This document shows, in pieces, positions 24,186 through 38,400 of a DNA stretch of 64,000 bases; the first letter of the stretch is position 1, and every line of letters starts with the position of its first letter. The notes under the pieces are model-generated. The model saw only the letters and a program-made list of their open reading frames with translations. It was not told the origin of the DNA and searched no databases. The position numbers were made by a program, and so were the translations under genes. This DNA is from Lineus longissimus (Eukaryota > Nemertea > Pilidiophora > Heteronemertea > Lineidae). The DNA lies in contig NC_088308.1 of the NCBI RefSeq assembly GCF_910592395.1, positions 20,537,501 to 20,601,500 of the forward strand. Reading direction: 5' to 3'.

Positions 24186-27100
24186 CTACGGTTGTGACTG
24201 TCTCGTCCCTCTCAACAGTTCCCACAACACGGTATTGTAGCTAGGCTTGATTCTAACTGGTTGTGGTTGTCTTATCACTCTCATCACCACCTTAAAAAAG
24301 TAGTGGTAGAGCAGTCTGGCCCGATTTAGTCTGATTGCGACTATTCCCACTCTCTTCCAGTCTTGGCAACAGGTCGGAGAAGCCATGTTGGATTCTGTCA
24401 GGTTGTGACTGTCTCGTGCCACCTGCCGTTTTGACATCACGGTAGAGGTGCCTGGCTGGATTTGGTTTGTAAGCAGATGTCTCATCTCGCTCACCGGCTT
24501 GGCAACATGATAGTGCGGCCAGGTGTGATTTGGACTGATTGTGACTGTCTCATCTCATTCACCGTCTCAACAAAACAGTGCCGTCTCATCTTCTCTCTCA
24601 TCGTATTTGCAACACGGTGGAGCTGCAGTCATTCCCGATTCGGTGTGGCTGTGACTCTCTGTCTCTCTCCGTTTCTGAACACGATTGAGCAGTCAGGTCA
24701 ACTTTGGTCTCTATAAGATGTCTCATCTCGCTCAATGTATTGCCAAGACGGTGGTTCGTCCAATCCCGAGAAGGTCTGGTTGTGGACGATTCATCCTTCT
24801 CACCGTTTTGGCAACACGTTGGAGCAGCTGGGACTAATTCAGTCTTGTTGAAAGAGATAGGACCGTCACCGCCAGACAGAACGAGACCTGACTGCCCCAC
24901 GCCTTTCCAACACGGTGAGAGAGATGGGACAGTCACAAGCAGACCGAATCCGGCCTTGTTGGCTCACCGTCTTGCCAACACAGTGAAAGCACGAAATAAG
25001 TGACAAGCCCATCTACATGTGGCTGCTGCTTCACCGTTTATCCAACACGCTGAGAGAGATGAGACAGTTACACCTGGTTGCCTAACCGTCCTGCCGACCA
25101 CGGTGAGCGTTATCAGACAGATGCAACCAGCAGACCAAATCGGTCCCGACAACCTCTCCATGCTGTCTACACGGCGGAAGAGATGAGACAGTCACAACCA
25201 GACCGAATTAGACCTGCTGCTCCAGCGTTTTGTCAAGACTGTAGAAAATAAGACACTCTCAACCAGATCGAATCGGGTCTCGCTGCTCCTAGATATTGCC
25301 AAGACGGTGAGGCCTGTCTGGGTCTGGTTGCATGCTCCACCGTCATGGTATTAGAAGTTGAGAGTGTTGCGACGTCCTCATTCAGAGCGAGTCGGCCTGG
25401 CTGCTCCATTGTGTTGCCGAACCATTGAGAGAAATGAGACAGTCACAGCCAGCCCAAATCGGGCCTTGCTGCATCACATGCTCCACTGCTTTGCTAAGCA
25501 GTTGAGGGTATTGAGACATCCTCTTATATATAGATGACTCGTTGGGACTCTCTTGTCCCTCTTAACCTTTCGGCAACACGGATGAGCAGTCAGGCCCGAT
25601 TCGGCCTCTATTCGGATGCCTCATTTCGCTTACTTGTTGCCAACGCGGTTGTGCGGCCGAGCCCGATGGAACTGCTTGCGGACTATTCATCCCTCTCGTC
25701 ACTGTTTAACAAAACGTTGCGTTGGGGTAGCCAAGCCCATATCTCAGCCGTGGTATTACTGTCACGTCTTTCTCATCATGATGGCAACACGATCAAATAG
25801 CAGCAAGGGCCAATTCGGTAAGGTTGTAGCTGTCCCAACTCTCTCGCCATGTTAGCAGCGTGATGGTGTTGGCAACATGATGGAGCAGCCAGTCCGAATC
25901 GATCTGTATACATGAGGATGTCTCATCACTCTTAAATCTTAGCAAGACGGTCGAGCATGCAAAAAGGCCGATTCGGCCTGGTTGTGACTGTCTCATTTCT
26001 CTCACAGGCTTGGCAACACGGTGTAGGAGCCAGGGCGATTCGGTCTGAATGAGGATGTATCATCGCTCTGAACTGCTTAGCAAGACGATGGAGCATGCAG
26101 CAAGGCTCGATTCGGCCTGGTTGTGACTGTCTTCTTGCTCTTACCGTCTAAAGCAGCACGGTTCTGTCTGGTAAATGTCTTTTTTATCTCTCTAACCATG
26201 TAGACAGGTCCGGGGTAGTTATGTCCGATTCGGTCTGACTGTAACTGTCTCATGACGCTCACCGTGTTTACAAGACGGTCGGGGAGCCGAGTGTGACAAT
26301 CTCATCTCTCACAGCGTGTCAAAGACGCGTTCAAGTAGCAGCAAGATGGGCGTGTTACTCATCGCATGCTGTCACTACGCGGTTAAGACGGCGGGCGGCC
26401 AAATCCCATTCTGTCTGTGTGCGGATGTCTTATTTATCCCATCGTGTTTAGAAGACGGTGGAACATCCTATCCCTCTCAACAAGACCGAATTAGTCTACA
26501 GGGTGGAGCAACATTCAGACCCGATTCGATCTTGCCGTGCTCACCATGTTAGCAACTATGGTGCGATTCGATCTGGTTGTGGCTCCCCCATCTCTCACCT
26601 TGTTTGGAAGATGATGGAGTGTAAGGTCAGATTTCGTCAGATTGTCATCGTTTCGATCCGGTCACCATTATGCAACATCCACAGCCAGAGTGAATGGGAT
26701 TTGGCTGCCCCACCGTATTACCAACATTGTTACAGCATGCATGCACGAGTTGGCTGTTGCTTCACCGTGTCTCCGACAAGGAGAGCGCGATAGGTGGTAC
26801 CTGGCTGCCCTACCGTCTTGCCAACACGCGGAGGGCGAGCGTGATGAGACAGTCACAGCCAGCCCGAATCGGACCTCGCTGCACCACCATGTTGCCAAGC
26901 GAGATGAGATCGAATCGGGCCAGACTGCTCTACCATGTCTTATCTATGCCACTCTGTTGGTATAATGGTGAGCCAACCAGGCCGGTTTCGGTCGGTACGT
27001 TGTGCCTGTCCCATCTCTCTCACCGCAACGGCGACACAGTCCCATTGGGGCAGGATTCACTCCTGATTCGATCTGGCCGGGCTCTGACTGTTTCATCACG

Positions 27101-27230
27101 CTCAACGTTTTGGTAAAATGATGGGTTGGCCATTGTCTGATTCGGGTTCACCTTTCTCGCCATGTCTATAAGACGCGGTGGAGCCGCCAGGTCCGATTAG
27201 GTCTTGTTCTGACTGTCTGTCTGTCTTGTT
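24186..27230. repeat. Diverged repeat array with units in both orientations
   Basis: About 3 kb is built of recurring phrases: ggttgtgactgtctcatc, cgattcggcctggttgtgac, and accgtcttgccaacacggtg with its partly palindromic neighbours. To about 24.7 kb the phrase reads tgactgtctcat. From about 24.9 to 25.5 kb it appears as its complement (atgagacagtcacaaccaga). From about 25.6 to 26.3 kb it returns to the first sense, and around 26.85 kb it is inverted again. Spacing is irregular (roughly 80-120 bp) and copies are strongly diverged. The open frames inside follow from the repeat and are not called as genes. Confidence 0.75.
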
Positions 27231-27402
27231 CATTTGCTGAACGCCACGTCCCCGATGTGGGTCTCACCCATTGGCACACCCACTGTCCCATTGTTGTGCC
27301 GTCACTTGTCTCTTGGTTGTCCAATGGTTGTCTCCGAGAAGAGTTTCATGGATATGGATGGGGACATTATAAAACAAGTCGGGAACTGTCTGGCAATCTG
27401 CG

Positions 27403-28160
27403 TGTCCGAGGAGGTTCCTTCATGCTGGAGGAGACTTCACTCTCAGCTGTCTGTGTTTCTCAATCGTCTACTGGGGCAATGTCCATGTACGAGGAGGTTC
27501 CTGCACGGGAGGAGACTCCTTCACTCTCTTCTGTCTGTCTTTCTCAATGGTGGCAATATTCATGTCCAAGGAGGTTCCTTTATGCTGGAGGCGACTTCGT
27601 CACCTTCTGCTGTCTGTCTTTCTCAATGGTGGCAATACTCATGTCCGAGGAGGTTCCTTTATGCCGGAGGCGACTCCTTCACTCTCTGCTGTCTGGCTTT
27701 CTCAATGGTGGCAATATTCATGTCCGAGGAGGTTCCTTTATGCCGGAGGAGACACCTTCACTCTCTGCTGTCTGTCTTTCTCGATGGTGGCAATATTCAT
27801 GTCCGAGGAGGTTCCTTTATGCCGGAGGAGACACCTTCACTCTCTGCTGTCTGTCTTTCTCGATGGTGGCAATATTCATGTCCGAGGAGGTTCCTTTATG
27901 CCGGAGGAGACACCTTCACTCTCTGCTGTCTGTCTTTCTCGATGGTGGCAATATTCATGTCCGAGGAGGTTCCTTTATGCCGGAGCAGACACCTTCACTC
28001 TCTGCTGTCTGTCTTTCTCGATGGTGGCAATATTCATGTCCGAGGAGGTTCCTTTATGCCGGAGGAGACACCTTCACTCTCTGCTGTCTGTCTTTCTCAA
28101 TCGTCTGCTGGCAATATTCACGTCCGAGGAGGTTCCTTTTTACTGGAGGCGACTTTGCTG
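27403..28160. repeat. 79-bp minisatellite, about 10 copies
   Basis: The phrase tgtccgaggaggttccttta starts at 27563 (one mismatch), 27642, 27721, 27800, 27879, 27958 and 28037, exactly 79 bp apart. Diverged copies lie before (27403, 27486) and after (about 28120). The central copies are almost identical, so the array expanded recently. Since 79 leaves a remainder of 1 on division by 3 and the unit has no stop in any + frame, three long overlapping open frames (up to 412 codons) run through it. They share the same repeated peptide in rotating frames and are artefacts. Confidence 0.9.
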
Positions 28161-29444
28161 TGGATACAGGTGGAGACGGTCTTTCACCAATTCATCGCCG
28201 ATTGCATAGGACAGCTTTTCTTGTTGAAGAGAGGAGCTGTAATGATATCAAGAGCCTTATTCCTCAAGTCTTCGAGACTGGCCTTCTACCTGTCAGGTGC
28301 TCGTCTCCAAAGAGACACGAGCATGTTGGAGTCAAATGTCTCCACCATTTGCAGTGCAAAACGAGGACCAACACAAATTTGTTGTCAATTCAAAACTGAC
28401 AGAGACAACGTCTCGACAGAGGTCTCACTACGTTGGTGGAGACTAGAGCAGAGGGGTAGCCTCAGATGTTAACATTAGGAACTGATTTAAAGGCATTCAT
28501 CATCTATTTAGATTTTATTAAGCATTTCTTGTATATACATTCATATACATCATAAATAATACATAGATACAGTTAAAGAAACTTGCTTACATCCAATGTA
28601 ACACATCATCAGCTGCATAGCTGTAGTTGGTATGCCAATTCGTAATGTGTTGTACCTGGAGGTAATAGCAAGTACTAGTTCCAACCCATTAGGTAGAAGC
28701 AGGTAAAGTGACTTAAAGTCAAAACAGACCCCCGTAGGTGACAAATCATGATGTCACACATCAATACATCAAGTTATCTGCCTGATATATTGTCGACATA
28801 TTGATGCGTGGCATCATTTTATTTGTGAATTGTCAACCTAAAATAAAGGAATTCAGTCTGCTAAAACATTCAAAGCACATTAGGCATAAAGTTTATACCA
28901 ATAATATTATCCTTATCAGCAAGTCAAGCAGTTTTGGAGTTCCATACCTTAGTGAGTAAAATCATGAGGACAGCCAGTGAAGAGCAAAGAGGCCTAATCT
29001 GGATTAACATGGAAGTCTCATCCATGGGCTGGTTTTCAAGCATCAGTACTCTGCCTTAAGTTGGGAAGCTGAGTGCACAGGATTATCCAACATGTAAAGC
29101 CCCAAAACATTACACACTTCTTAATCTTCTAAATTCCACCAAAACTTATACAGTAAGTTAATGCATTTGCATTTGCATGCATTTTCAAATGTCATGATCA
29201 TAGTTTCCAACCACCAAATGAACATGGTTGTTCAGAGGTCTGAAAATGAGCACACTAGCACTCCTTAGCGAACAGAATAGTTTTTTTCCAATACCGAAAT
29301 GTCAATAACACATTTTTTCAAAGTTCTACTTGCAGCAGGCAGTATGATTGCATGACCCAACTAGTCAGCACATTTATAGGGCCCACCAATACCGCATATG
29401 AATGAGTAATAACTGTCCTTGTCCAAAGGTTCCACTTTGAGGCA
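28161..29444. other. Gap between minisatellite and dynactin stop codon
   Basis: Unique AT-rich sequence that probably includes the dynactin subunit 4 3' untranslated region. Minus-strand AATAAA hexamers lie at 28823-28818 and 28519-28514, about 620 and 930 bp past the stop. Either could be the poly(A) signal. No coding gene seen. Confidence 0.55.
28818..28823 (-). promoter_or_regulatory. Candidate poly(A) signal of the dynactin p62 gene
   Basis: AATAAA on the minus strand, about 620 bp downstream of the stop codon at 29445. A second hexamer at 28519-28514 is an alternative. Motif only. Confidence 0.35.
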
Positions 29445-32400
29445 TTAGGCATGTGTGATCGGACCGAAGTTAAGTAGTACTGGGTGTTCCATCCAGACGA
29501 CCTCGGGTTCTGGTGCCTCTCCTTCCTTGGTATGGAGGGCGTTTGTCATGTTGTGGTGTGTGTAGCGAATGATGAACGAACCCTGAAATGAAAATGATAA
29601 GCGTGGTAGAGTTTCCTACAGAACTTTGCAGGGAATTTTGGAACGAGCATAGAAACGGGCAGGGTGCTGAGGCCTCCTATTTTGGCCTGGAAGAAACACT
29701 AGGTGAGAACAGGGGAAATTCAACCAAGACAGGTTAAGAGAAAGTGCTGCCATCTCTTGATTTTGGGGCCAACTAAGCTAGTTATCATTTATCATGTTCA
29801 TTTTACAAGTTACCAAACCACATGGATGAAAGGACTAATAAAGAAGTACCTAGCCATTTCTGCCATAGCTAACTCTCATAAACATCCTACCCTTTTTAAT
29901 ATTCTAAAATTTCCGTCCCAATGCGTTTTTTAAGCTCACCTTGACATCTCCTGTTGGCTTCTGTGGAGTGACTGTTGTGTAGAATCCAATCTTGTTTGCC
30001 TTTCGGAACACAATAACACTGTAGAGAAAGAAGACAATTGGCTTGTAGAGAGAGATAAAGCAAATTCGGAGATCAGACAACTCCCCATCACTAACATGTA
30101 AAATGGCTGAAATTACTTAGCAGCATGACACTATAAAAAAATATTATGTACTATTCAAAATTGTTCTAGACTTTTAAAGGGTTTGTATCAATAATGTTTG
30201 TATTTCATGGTCAGTAAGACAAATCAAAGGGTCAACTACATGGGCGAAAGAACAAAAAACAACAGCAGGGGATGCACTGTTACCAGAGATGATTTACAAA
30301 CTCATGTAAAAAAGTCAAAATTAGTATCAAGTTAAGAGTAACCAAGTGACGGTGTTGCCCTTGTGGTCATTATGAGAAATCAAACCCCACTGCCAATATG
30401 AGTAAGGGGAATATAGAAAACTACACAGACCCCAATCCGAGGGAGTCCTGTGCATCAATAAAGTTACCATATCCCAAAGATATCACATCAGTTGTTGGCA
30501 TCTACATGTAGGCAAGCTATTCAAACTGCAGGTTACAATGATAGATCTTATAGGTTATGTATGAGCAGTTTTAGAAAAGATAAAGTCAGAGGAAAGTAGT
30601 TGAAATTTGATACCAGTACAGCACCTTAGTTGAGGGGAAGGCAATTCCCCTCCAAGGGTCACCAAGAACATTTTTTCCTTCTCTGTGAATCTTCAAATTA
30701 ACGTTTGATATATCCCCTCAGGATTGGCACTTTGTTTCAGCTGTTTTTCCCCCTCAGTTTTGGAGGGGGCTATTATGAGCAACCTAACGGTTCCAACATA
30801 TTTGATTTGAGAACCAATCTACAGAGGATATGAAAAGACACAATTTGATCTATTTTCAAGTCCCAACATTCACAGATAAAAAGAAGAAAAATAGGTTAAC
30901 AACTATGGTTAAGAAAAAGGAGAAATGTTAAAAGAATTGAACAGTATCATTTTCTTGTTCTGTGACGACATGACCGTATGATGTGCAATAAAACAGATGG
31001 ATGTGAACTGTCAAGGTTGAATTAACTGTTGCCAGCAGACATTTCAGCAGACACATGACCAGACTAGATGCTCTAGTGACCTTCACCAACTCCAGAATGC
31101 GGAACCATATCAATAAAATATCCGACTTGCTCCCATTTTCGACAATATTCTTTGTTCTTTTCCCGCATATATATGTACATGTGTTAGATATGTCTCCCTT
31201 CATCAGATCAGCTTAACTAGATTTTGCACCCATCTAAATTTGACGTCACTTATTTACAATTTCCAACACTCATTTCAACATGAAGCATTGCTTGGACCAA
31301 ATCAATGATCATGTCAGCACAGAACATACATGTATGATCAAGTATAGATAAGTTTAATCCATACTTGGTATTATAAACAGGTAAGCTAATTGTAAAACCA
31401 TTCATAGGCTGATGGAAAAATCTCTGCATGTATCACACCAAACCGACCAGGAAGTGCCACGATGACAGTTCTGGCTAACACAAATCTCAAAACTGCCCCA
31501 AAGGGCAGGAGAAGACCTCTTGAAATATGCGTGAAGTATGATGCTACATCCATATCCAGTTATGGTACATCCCTCTCTGCGCAGAATTTTACTGATAATG
31601 TTCCATGACATTACATGATATTTCGTATTGAGAGGTGAACAAAACTGGGCTTAAACTGCAGCTGTTCGAGAAATCACCATCAGCCTCGTCACAGAGTAGG
31701 GGTTATGACGTCCAACTAAGTCAGTTTCCCCATATTTCAAAGGAATAACAGGTCTGCCGTACTTGAGCCTCAATCTCTTATCATATTTTCATGAGTGGCA
31801 TTGCCAAGGAAGTAAAATGCCAAGATGAGCACTTTTATACCAATGCTTCAAAGTGGCAATCCTGCAGGGCATATTGAACCTCCTCGTAAAGTGGGGAAAC
31901 TGATTAGCAGGTGTATGCAAGGTTCCAGGTAAAGATCTAGCAGCCTCACCCATCAGGATCCTTCATCTCTGGTCTACAGACAAACAAGTGCAAACATTAA
32001 GTAACAGACTGTTGCAAGGCTCGGTTTCACTCATAAATGACATGCCAACATTCTTATGAGAGAGAAATGCATTCAGTTTAACTTTACATGCTGTGCAAAA
32101 GGAATGACACTTAAATCAAGGAAATGCATTATATCATGCACACAGGAACAATTAAATAGATACTCAAAACTCGTATCTGATTTGTTTTGCAAAGAGTAGA
32201 AAAACAAATCCTAGCGTCAAAGTTGTCATCAAATCTCAAAAATGAATTCAAATTGTGGGAGAGTGCCAATGAAGTGCGAAGAAGGTACAGACCAATACCA
32301 TGCTTTCAGGCACAGAATCTGTTACTCTGAATGTCAAAATGCTGATAACTTACTCGGGGTTGTCTTTGAATTGTTGCTGGCTGGTCAACCCGTCATCAAA

Positions 32401-35400
32401 TTCTGCTGTGTCATCCCTGGCTGCCAGCTGCAGCTCAATCAATGGTACTTTCATCTGAAAAATAATAACTACCTGTCTGAATTCTAAAGGGCATACGTGT
32501 ATTTGCATGGTTATATCTGGTGTGAGTGGACACACTTTTTCTTCCATGCCACAATGGCTGATGACCTCGGTCTACCATGGTTTGGCTTTTTGTTGGTATT
32601 TCTCTACCCTTAGGTAGACTGCGTGTCAGGGCTCTTGGGTTCTACCTGTCGCCGCTAGATTCTTGCCTGCCAAGGCAAACATTCACATCTCCCCACCTCC
32701 TGACGCAACTACATCAGACTATCACTCGAGACAAAGTTATCCTGCAGATGTCACAGTGTGCTCTTGCCATTATCTTGGACAACATTGAGTAAGACTTACG
32801 ATGGCAGTGTCTAAGTAATCATTCGCATTTTCTCTTGGCCTGACAAACACTTGGCTTATATAGTCAGCAGGGTTGAACATACTCAGAATCACACGACTTT
32901 CCTGAAATATTGAACGGAACAAGTAAGAATTTCACCCCAGCAGCCATCGTAAACATAACAAGTAATCAACTATTAACTACATTACATTCAGGCAATGATA
33001 GAAGAGATTGACAAAGATGGTATAAATAATGGTGCGCCTCGATCTAGCAACATGAGAATTTAAGGAAATAGAGTAAGTTGCAGCATTTGTTCTTTCATCA
33101 TCCAGTTGCAGCCTGTGACATTCGAAGGCCTCAGGGAAGCGGACACAACATGGTCGCCAAAATATCTAACAGCAAACCAGAATTGGGGCCTTTTGTGCCT
33201 ACCTTTAAGTACTGGAGTTTCGGTAGAGCCAAGATCTTGACTTCAGGAACAAAGTACCTGTAAGAAAGAGGACAGTTGTTTTCAGGGAAATCACATTTTT
33301 CCTATGCTTACCTCTTCGTGCTCACCTTCTGAAGGGAACAATGCAGTAGCTGTACTGTAGCTTTATGTGTACATGGTGCGGCCAGTGCCCTCCATCTTAG
33401 ATCAGGTTTTAGTTTCTGAGTTTCCATCTCCCAGTAGTTGCCATTGCCTGGGTGACCACGCAGTTGATTTCAGTGTTTTCTCTCCACTAGATGCCCCCCC
33501 CCCTCATCCAACAACTACTTACAGTGCTACTAGCTGAATCTTGAACCGAATGGATGCAGGACTGAACTCAGGTTTGCTGAGATTGTGCTCACACTCCTGA
33601 AAGGTAACAAAGATACCATAACATGCATAAGATACCGTACATAATTGTCTTTTTTTATGAAGAGATTGCAAATGGAATTTTAACACTTGAAATCAAACTT
33701 TGGAACCAAATTAAAGATCTAATTCTCATCTTCTTGCAATTTTGAATTACAAGACAAATCAAGTAACTGTAGCTGGCCCAACACAGATTATCAGGGTCTG
33801 TCAGGTCATTTCTTGTTGATCTCTGGCCCGGATGTTGGCAACTAAGTTTTACCTACCCTACATCTCTGTGACCTCTTGATCAGGAGATGTTTATGAATCG
33901 GATACAGATCCTTCACATCTTCAGGTTGAAATTCTGTGGACGACAGTCGCTGTTTCATAGTTGTGACTGGAATATGAAATTCTTGATTTGAAGAAACAAA
34001 CGATGCTAACATTTATTGTGATTATGTGAAATAAAGATTCATCCGAGTGAGGCAATTGCTGAGAAATTATAATGAAAAAAGAATACCAAAAATCTGTGAT
34101 ATTCATCTTTGAAGCAGAGCTTCATGTGACTTTAATGAATCACTTTTCATGTCATATTATTGAGGTTCCTTGAGAATAGGAGAAACACCCCCCCCCCCAA
34201 GACATCTACCCCTTTATACATCATTGCTAGTGATTTACACCATCTGAATAACAACATCCTCTCTCCAGACAGCACATGCTGCAATAATAACCTCGAAAAT
34301 AAATCTGAAAGGAAAAGAAATTCCTGATCGCGGCTGAAGCAGACAGTGCAGCCAAAAACAACTCTGAGGGTGGCGAAATGTACAATGCTACCAAAGCACA
34401 GGACCAACTCCTCACGCACCTTAACAGCTTCTCTGAATGATATTATGTAAATCTGCCCCAAAAGCTAGGGATTAGGGATCAGAGGGACCGCAGTGTAGCC
34501 CTTGGATTTATGTGCGACTGAATATTGGTGAAAATTCAAACAAAACATATTGTATTCTGACAGAATTGAAAAATAACCGAAAGCAGTGATGGTGCACTTT
34601 AAGGTTGCGTATCCATAGGCTGTTCGAGTGAGCCACTTATCCACGTTACATGTTTGCCTTAAGTTCAAAGGGAACAGGCTATGGATAAGCAGCCAGAGGT
34701 TTAATGAGATTTGTTCGACTTCTATGGGTTGTGCATTATGTAGTTTGACAGCAGGCCACTTAAAGCTGAAACAAAATCGAAAGCTTCATACTATTTTAAG
34801 ATGGCGTGATCAGTATGTATGAAGTGCAACTGCAGGTTCAAAGATTCTATGAGCATGCACAAAAACCTGTTCCTTCAAAAAACTTAAAAATCCATTCTTT
34901 TTCTTTGTATGTAGTCAACTTTGAAATTCAATGAAAAGGTACATGTATTGTCTTTTCAGCTAAATCAGCAGTCTGTAGTTTTTAAAAGCTTTGCAAGGTT
35001 TCATAGGGTATGGCAAAACTCGCAATCATTCTTGATGATGAGAACAGATTTTTGGACACACACCTGAAAAGAAATCCGCAATTAGTTGTACTTAGTAATT
35101 AGTCCGTACTGTAAGCGTATGAGGTTTACTATGAAGCTGTAACAAAGGTACACCATTGATGTAGTACGGTGAACTCACGAAACAAAACCTCCAGTCAACA
35201 GAGGAGCAAGTTAATCATATTGTTGTGATACCCAAGTGTACGAATAAACTGTGTGCTGTGAAATGTTTCAAAGGTAACAGTGGGCAAATCGCATCATGAA
35301 CATCAAACGATTGCCAACATTTTACAGTTTAGGGTACTAACCAACTCCAGAGTTGACTTGAGATCAAGTACCCCTGTTCCATTCAAAAGAGGCCTCTGGA

Positions 35401-38400
35401 CGAGTACGCTAAATCTAATAACTAAACCATCGCCCTCCCCATTAGTCCCCTACCTGGAGCCGTTTAAAAGTTGAGATGGAACAGGGAGTGTGAGTTTTAC
35501 ACTATACAAGTAGATCCTAAAACCCTGTTTTAATGTCAGGTAAGAGTGCATAGGGTAGATTAAAATTACCAGTTTTGTTACACCCAATACCAACTACTTA
35601 TACATGTATCCACACACCAAGCAATAGATGACAATTAATTATGGTTAACTTTTACTTTCTATATTACTTGTTTGTTTGTTGTATCATTAGTAACAATAGA
35701 CAACTTGATTTATTTACCAAAGTATGAATCAAGAGTTACCAATTCATTCTTATAGTAGCTCTTCACAAATACTTTATTCCTGCGGGTAGGTTGCTTTATC
35801 AGAAGTGAGCACTCATTTCAGAGTTCTCTTCTTTCCTCTTCCTCCACAGTTTACCCAGTCCAAGTTAAGTTTCAGCTGTGAGAATGCCTAAGACATGATA
35901 AGAAGTCTTCATGCTGCATCAAATTCAATGTCATACAGAACAGAAGTCATGGATTTCAAGATAAAAAATCCTTTGTCTGTTAAAAATTATACCACAACTG
36001 AACCATTGGCAACAAGAGGGCATCTTTACATTATACATTTGCAGTGTGTCCCTAGTTGCGAAGTCTATTATTAAAAGTTGTACCAGCTTTACTCGCGACA
36101 AGTTAGAAATTTGTTTAGGCTGCACCCTATGCACCCATCTACAACCTACATACCTTGAGGTACTTGCATGTCAGGATGTCCTATATGCATGTAGAACAAG
36201 ACACAGGGTCAATAACATGCAGAAACAGAAAAGGTCCTAAGGGGGTAGCACACTACGGAATACTAATCTGCAATTATCAATCATCGATGAAGCTGAGGAA
36301 GTCGAGTTCCGTGAAGTAGTGCGCTACCCCCATTTATTGATCTTTCTGGCAATGAGCTTGGATAGAAATTACGGATGCTAATGATTTATATAATGGCAAC
36401 GTGAAATTGATGTCAAGTGATCTGAAAGTTGTTGCACCACTGTATTATTCGGAAGACAGACAGAAAAACTGCGCTAGCCAAATCAGTATGAATGTTGCTA
36501 AGACCAGTTACGATATAACATCGATGAAAGAACAGTGTGTAGCTATAATGTCAGTGATCTTGTTCATCACAGATTTCAAATTGCAGATGATTTTTTCTTC
36601 TGTGCATTTTAAACATGCCTAAGGCTAATATGACATGCAGTAGGCAGAAAGGCAACTCTGTCACCAAACAGTCAGAAAATATTGCAACAAAAAACAAAAG
36701 TATTCCATTTTTAGATTATTGCCAGTGATCATTAATCCCAACAGACATAATAGTGATACTGACTCCTGGGCTGACAATTTTCCTGTCATATTCAATTGCA
36801 CAACACTAAGTTCATAACTGAATTAGTGATTGGGAAGGGAAATGTGCTACTAGAAGTCTCATCAGGATGGATGCTTGAAAGGCCTTGGGAAATATTGGTA
36901 AGATTCGAACAGCATGAACGGTGAGGCCGGTTTTGTAAAATCTAATATGTACATGTATATACAATCTGATTGAGAATGTAAAACAATGCTTGCACAACCA
37001 TCATGGGCAGGCAGAGTGATAGGCAAAGAAATGGAGAGGGAGTTTGTTTTTTGGTTTATGTTCAAGGGAAGTTTTTCGGGGATTGGTTGTATAGAGTGAC
37101 CTACATGTACACACAGTTACACTGTTAGGGTTACGACCAAACTTTGATTTCAAGGCTAGAATAGAATGGGAAAGAAATAAATAAATTAGTTCGGAGGTTT
37201 TTTCATTAAATGTTTTTTCTTTTTAAAATTTGGGAGAGAGATCGTCATAAGTACATCAAAATACACAACTACATTGTAATAAGAAGGTAACATCAAGATG
37301 ATGTCCCTCCACAGATAAACAAGTGCAATATTTACCTCCAGCTAGTAAGAGCGGCTCCGTCAGGAATCTTTCATCCAACTCTTCCACCTCCTCAGATGCG
37401 ACTGATGGCGTCACCTCCGATACCTTGACTTCTTCACCTTCCTTCAGACTGGAAAAGACACGCTTGATAAAATTGCTTGACTGAAGTATTTGTAAAATGG
37501 AAGAAACCACTGGGATGGAGTCCAATAAAACTGAAGTCTCGGACCAACAGAAAAATGCTATGGATTATAAAACATGTTCAGACAGTATTAGGATTTGAGG
37601 CAGTTTTCTTTTCCAATTACACTTGTGCCAAGCAAAAACAACCACAGGACAAACACAATACAGCCACTCAATCACAAGCTTTATTTGGATTGATGTTCAG
37701 CATTATTTCAGAGTCTTTAAGCTAGTATTTTAAGTCACTTTAACCTCCATTTTGAACCTTAATTATCTTCAGATCGTGATAATACACAAGCCACCAATGA
37801 CCAATAGGTAAAGAAAATCATATGAACTCCGACACTGTTTACAACAAATTTGACATACCGATTAATAGCACGCCTGAAATTAGATAACTCCAAGGCTAAT
37901 TTTTTCTCTTTCAATAGCCAAAGTCGATAACTAGACTTGCTTTTTTGTATAAAAATTGAGTGCACTAGGGAAAGGCATTCCTCAAATGGAAGTCAAAGAC
38001 AACAGAAGAGGATCACTTGCTTCATAATTGATATTAGGACAACAGGTTTGATCCCAGAACATGAACGTTAAAGATTCGTCTGATATCAGTTTTCGTTTTG
38101 CTTGAAACATTCTGAAAACCGTGATATTCTGACTTGACCAGTATTTAGACTGTGAATTAGATTACCTATCAAAGGGCTTACCTTATTGATGCAATGCCAG
38201 CAGTGATACTAGCTCTCTTTCGGGCAGCAACCGATGTCAGACCGTACTTTTCCTATTTGAGAGTAACTTATATCATGTAACAATATGCATAGGAGATGAT
38301 GAGATGTTCCCCAAACAGAAAACTGCTTGGATCTATCAATGAGTTCTGGTAGTCTGTAGCTAAGATCTCTTTGTTTATACATGTACTTAGTTCGAAATAG

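Noticed and set aside
24462-27116. Numerous open frames of 60-140 codons on both strands in the 24-27 kb array
   Set aside because: They arise from repeat phrases lacking stops, overlap each other on both strands and show no domain.
27234-28472. Three overlapping plus-strand open frames of 412, 380 and 220 codons
   Set aside because: They are different frames through the same 79-bp minisatellite, encoding the same rotating repeat peptides. There is no family match and no start or splice context.
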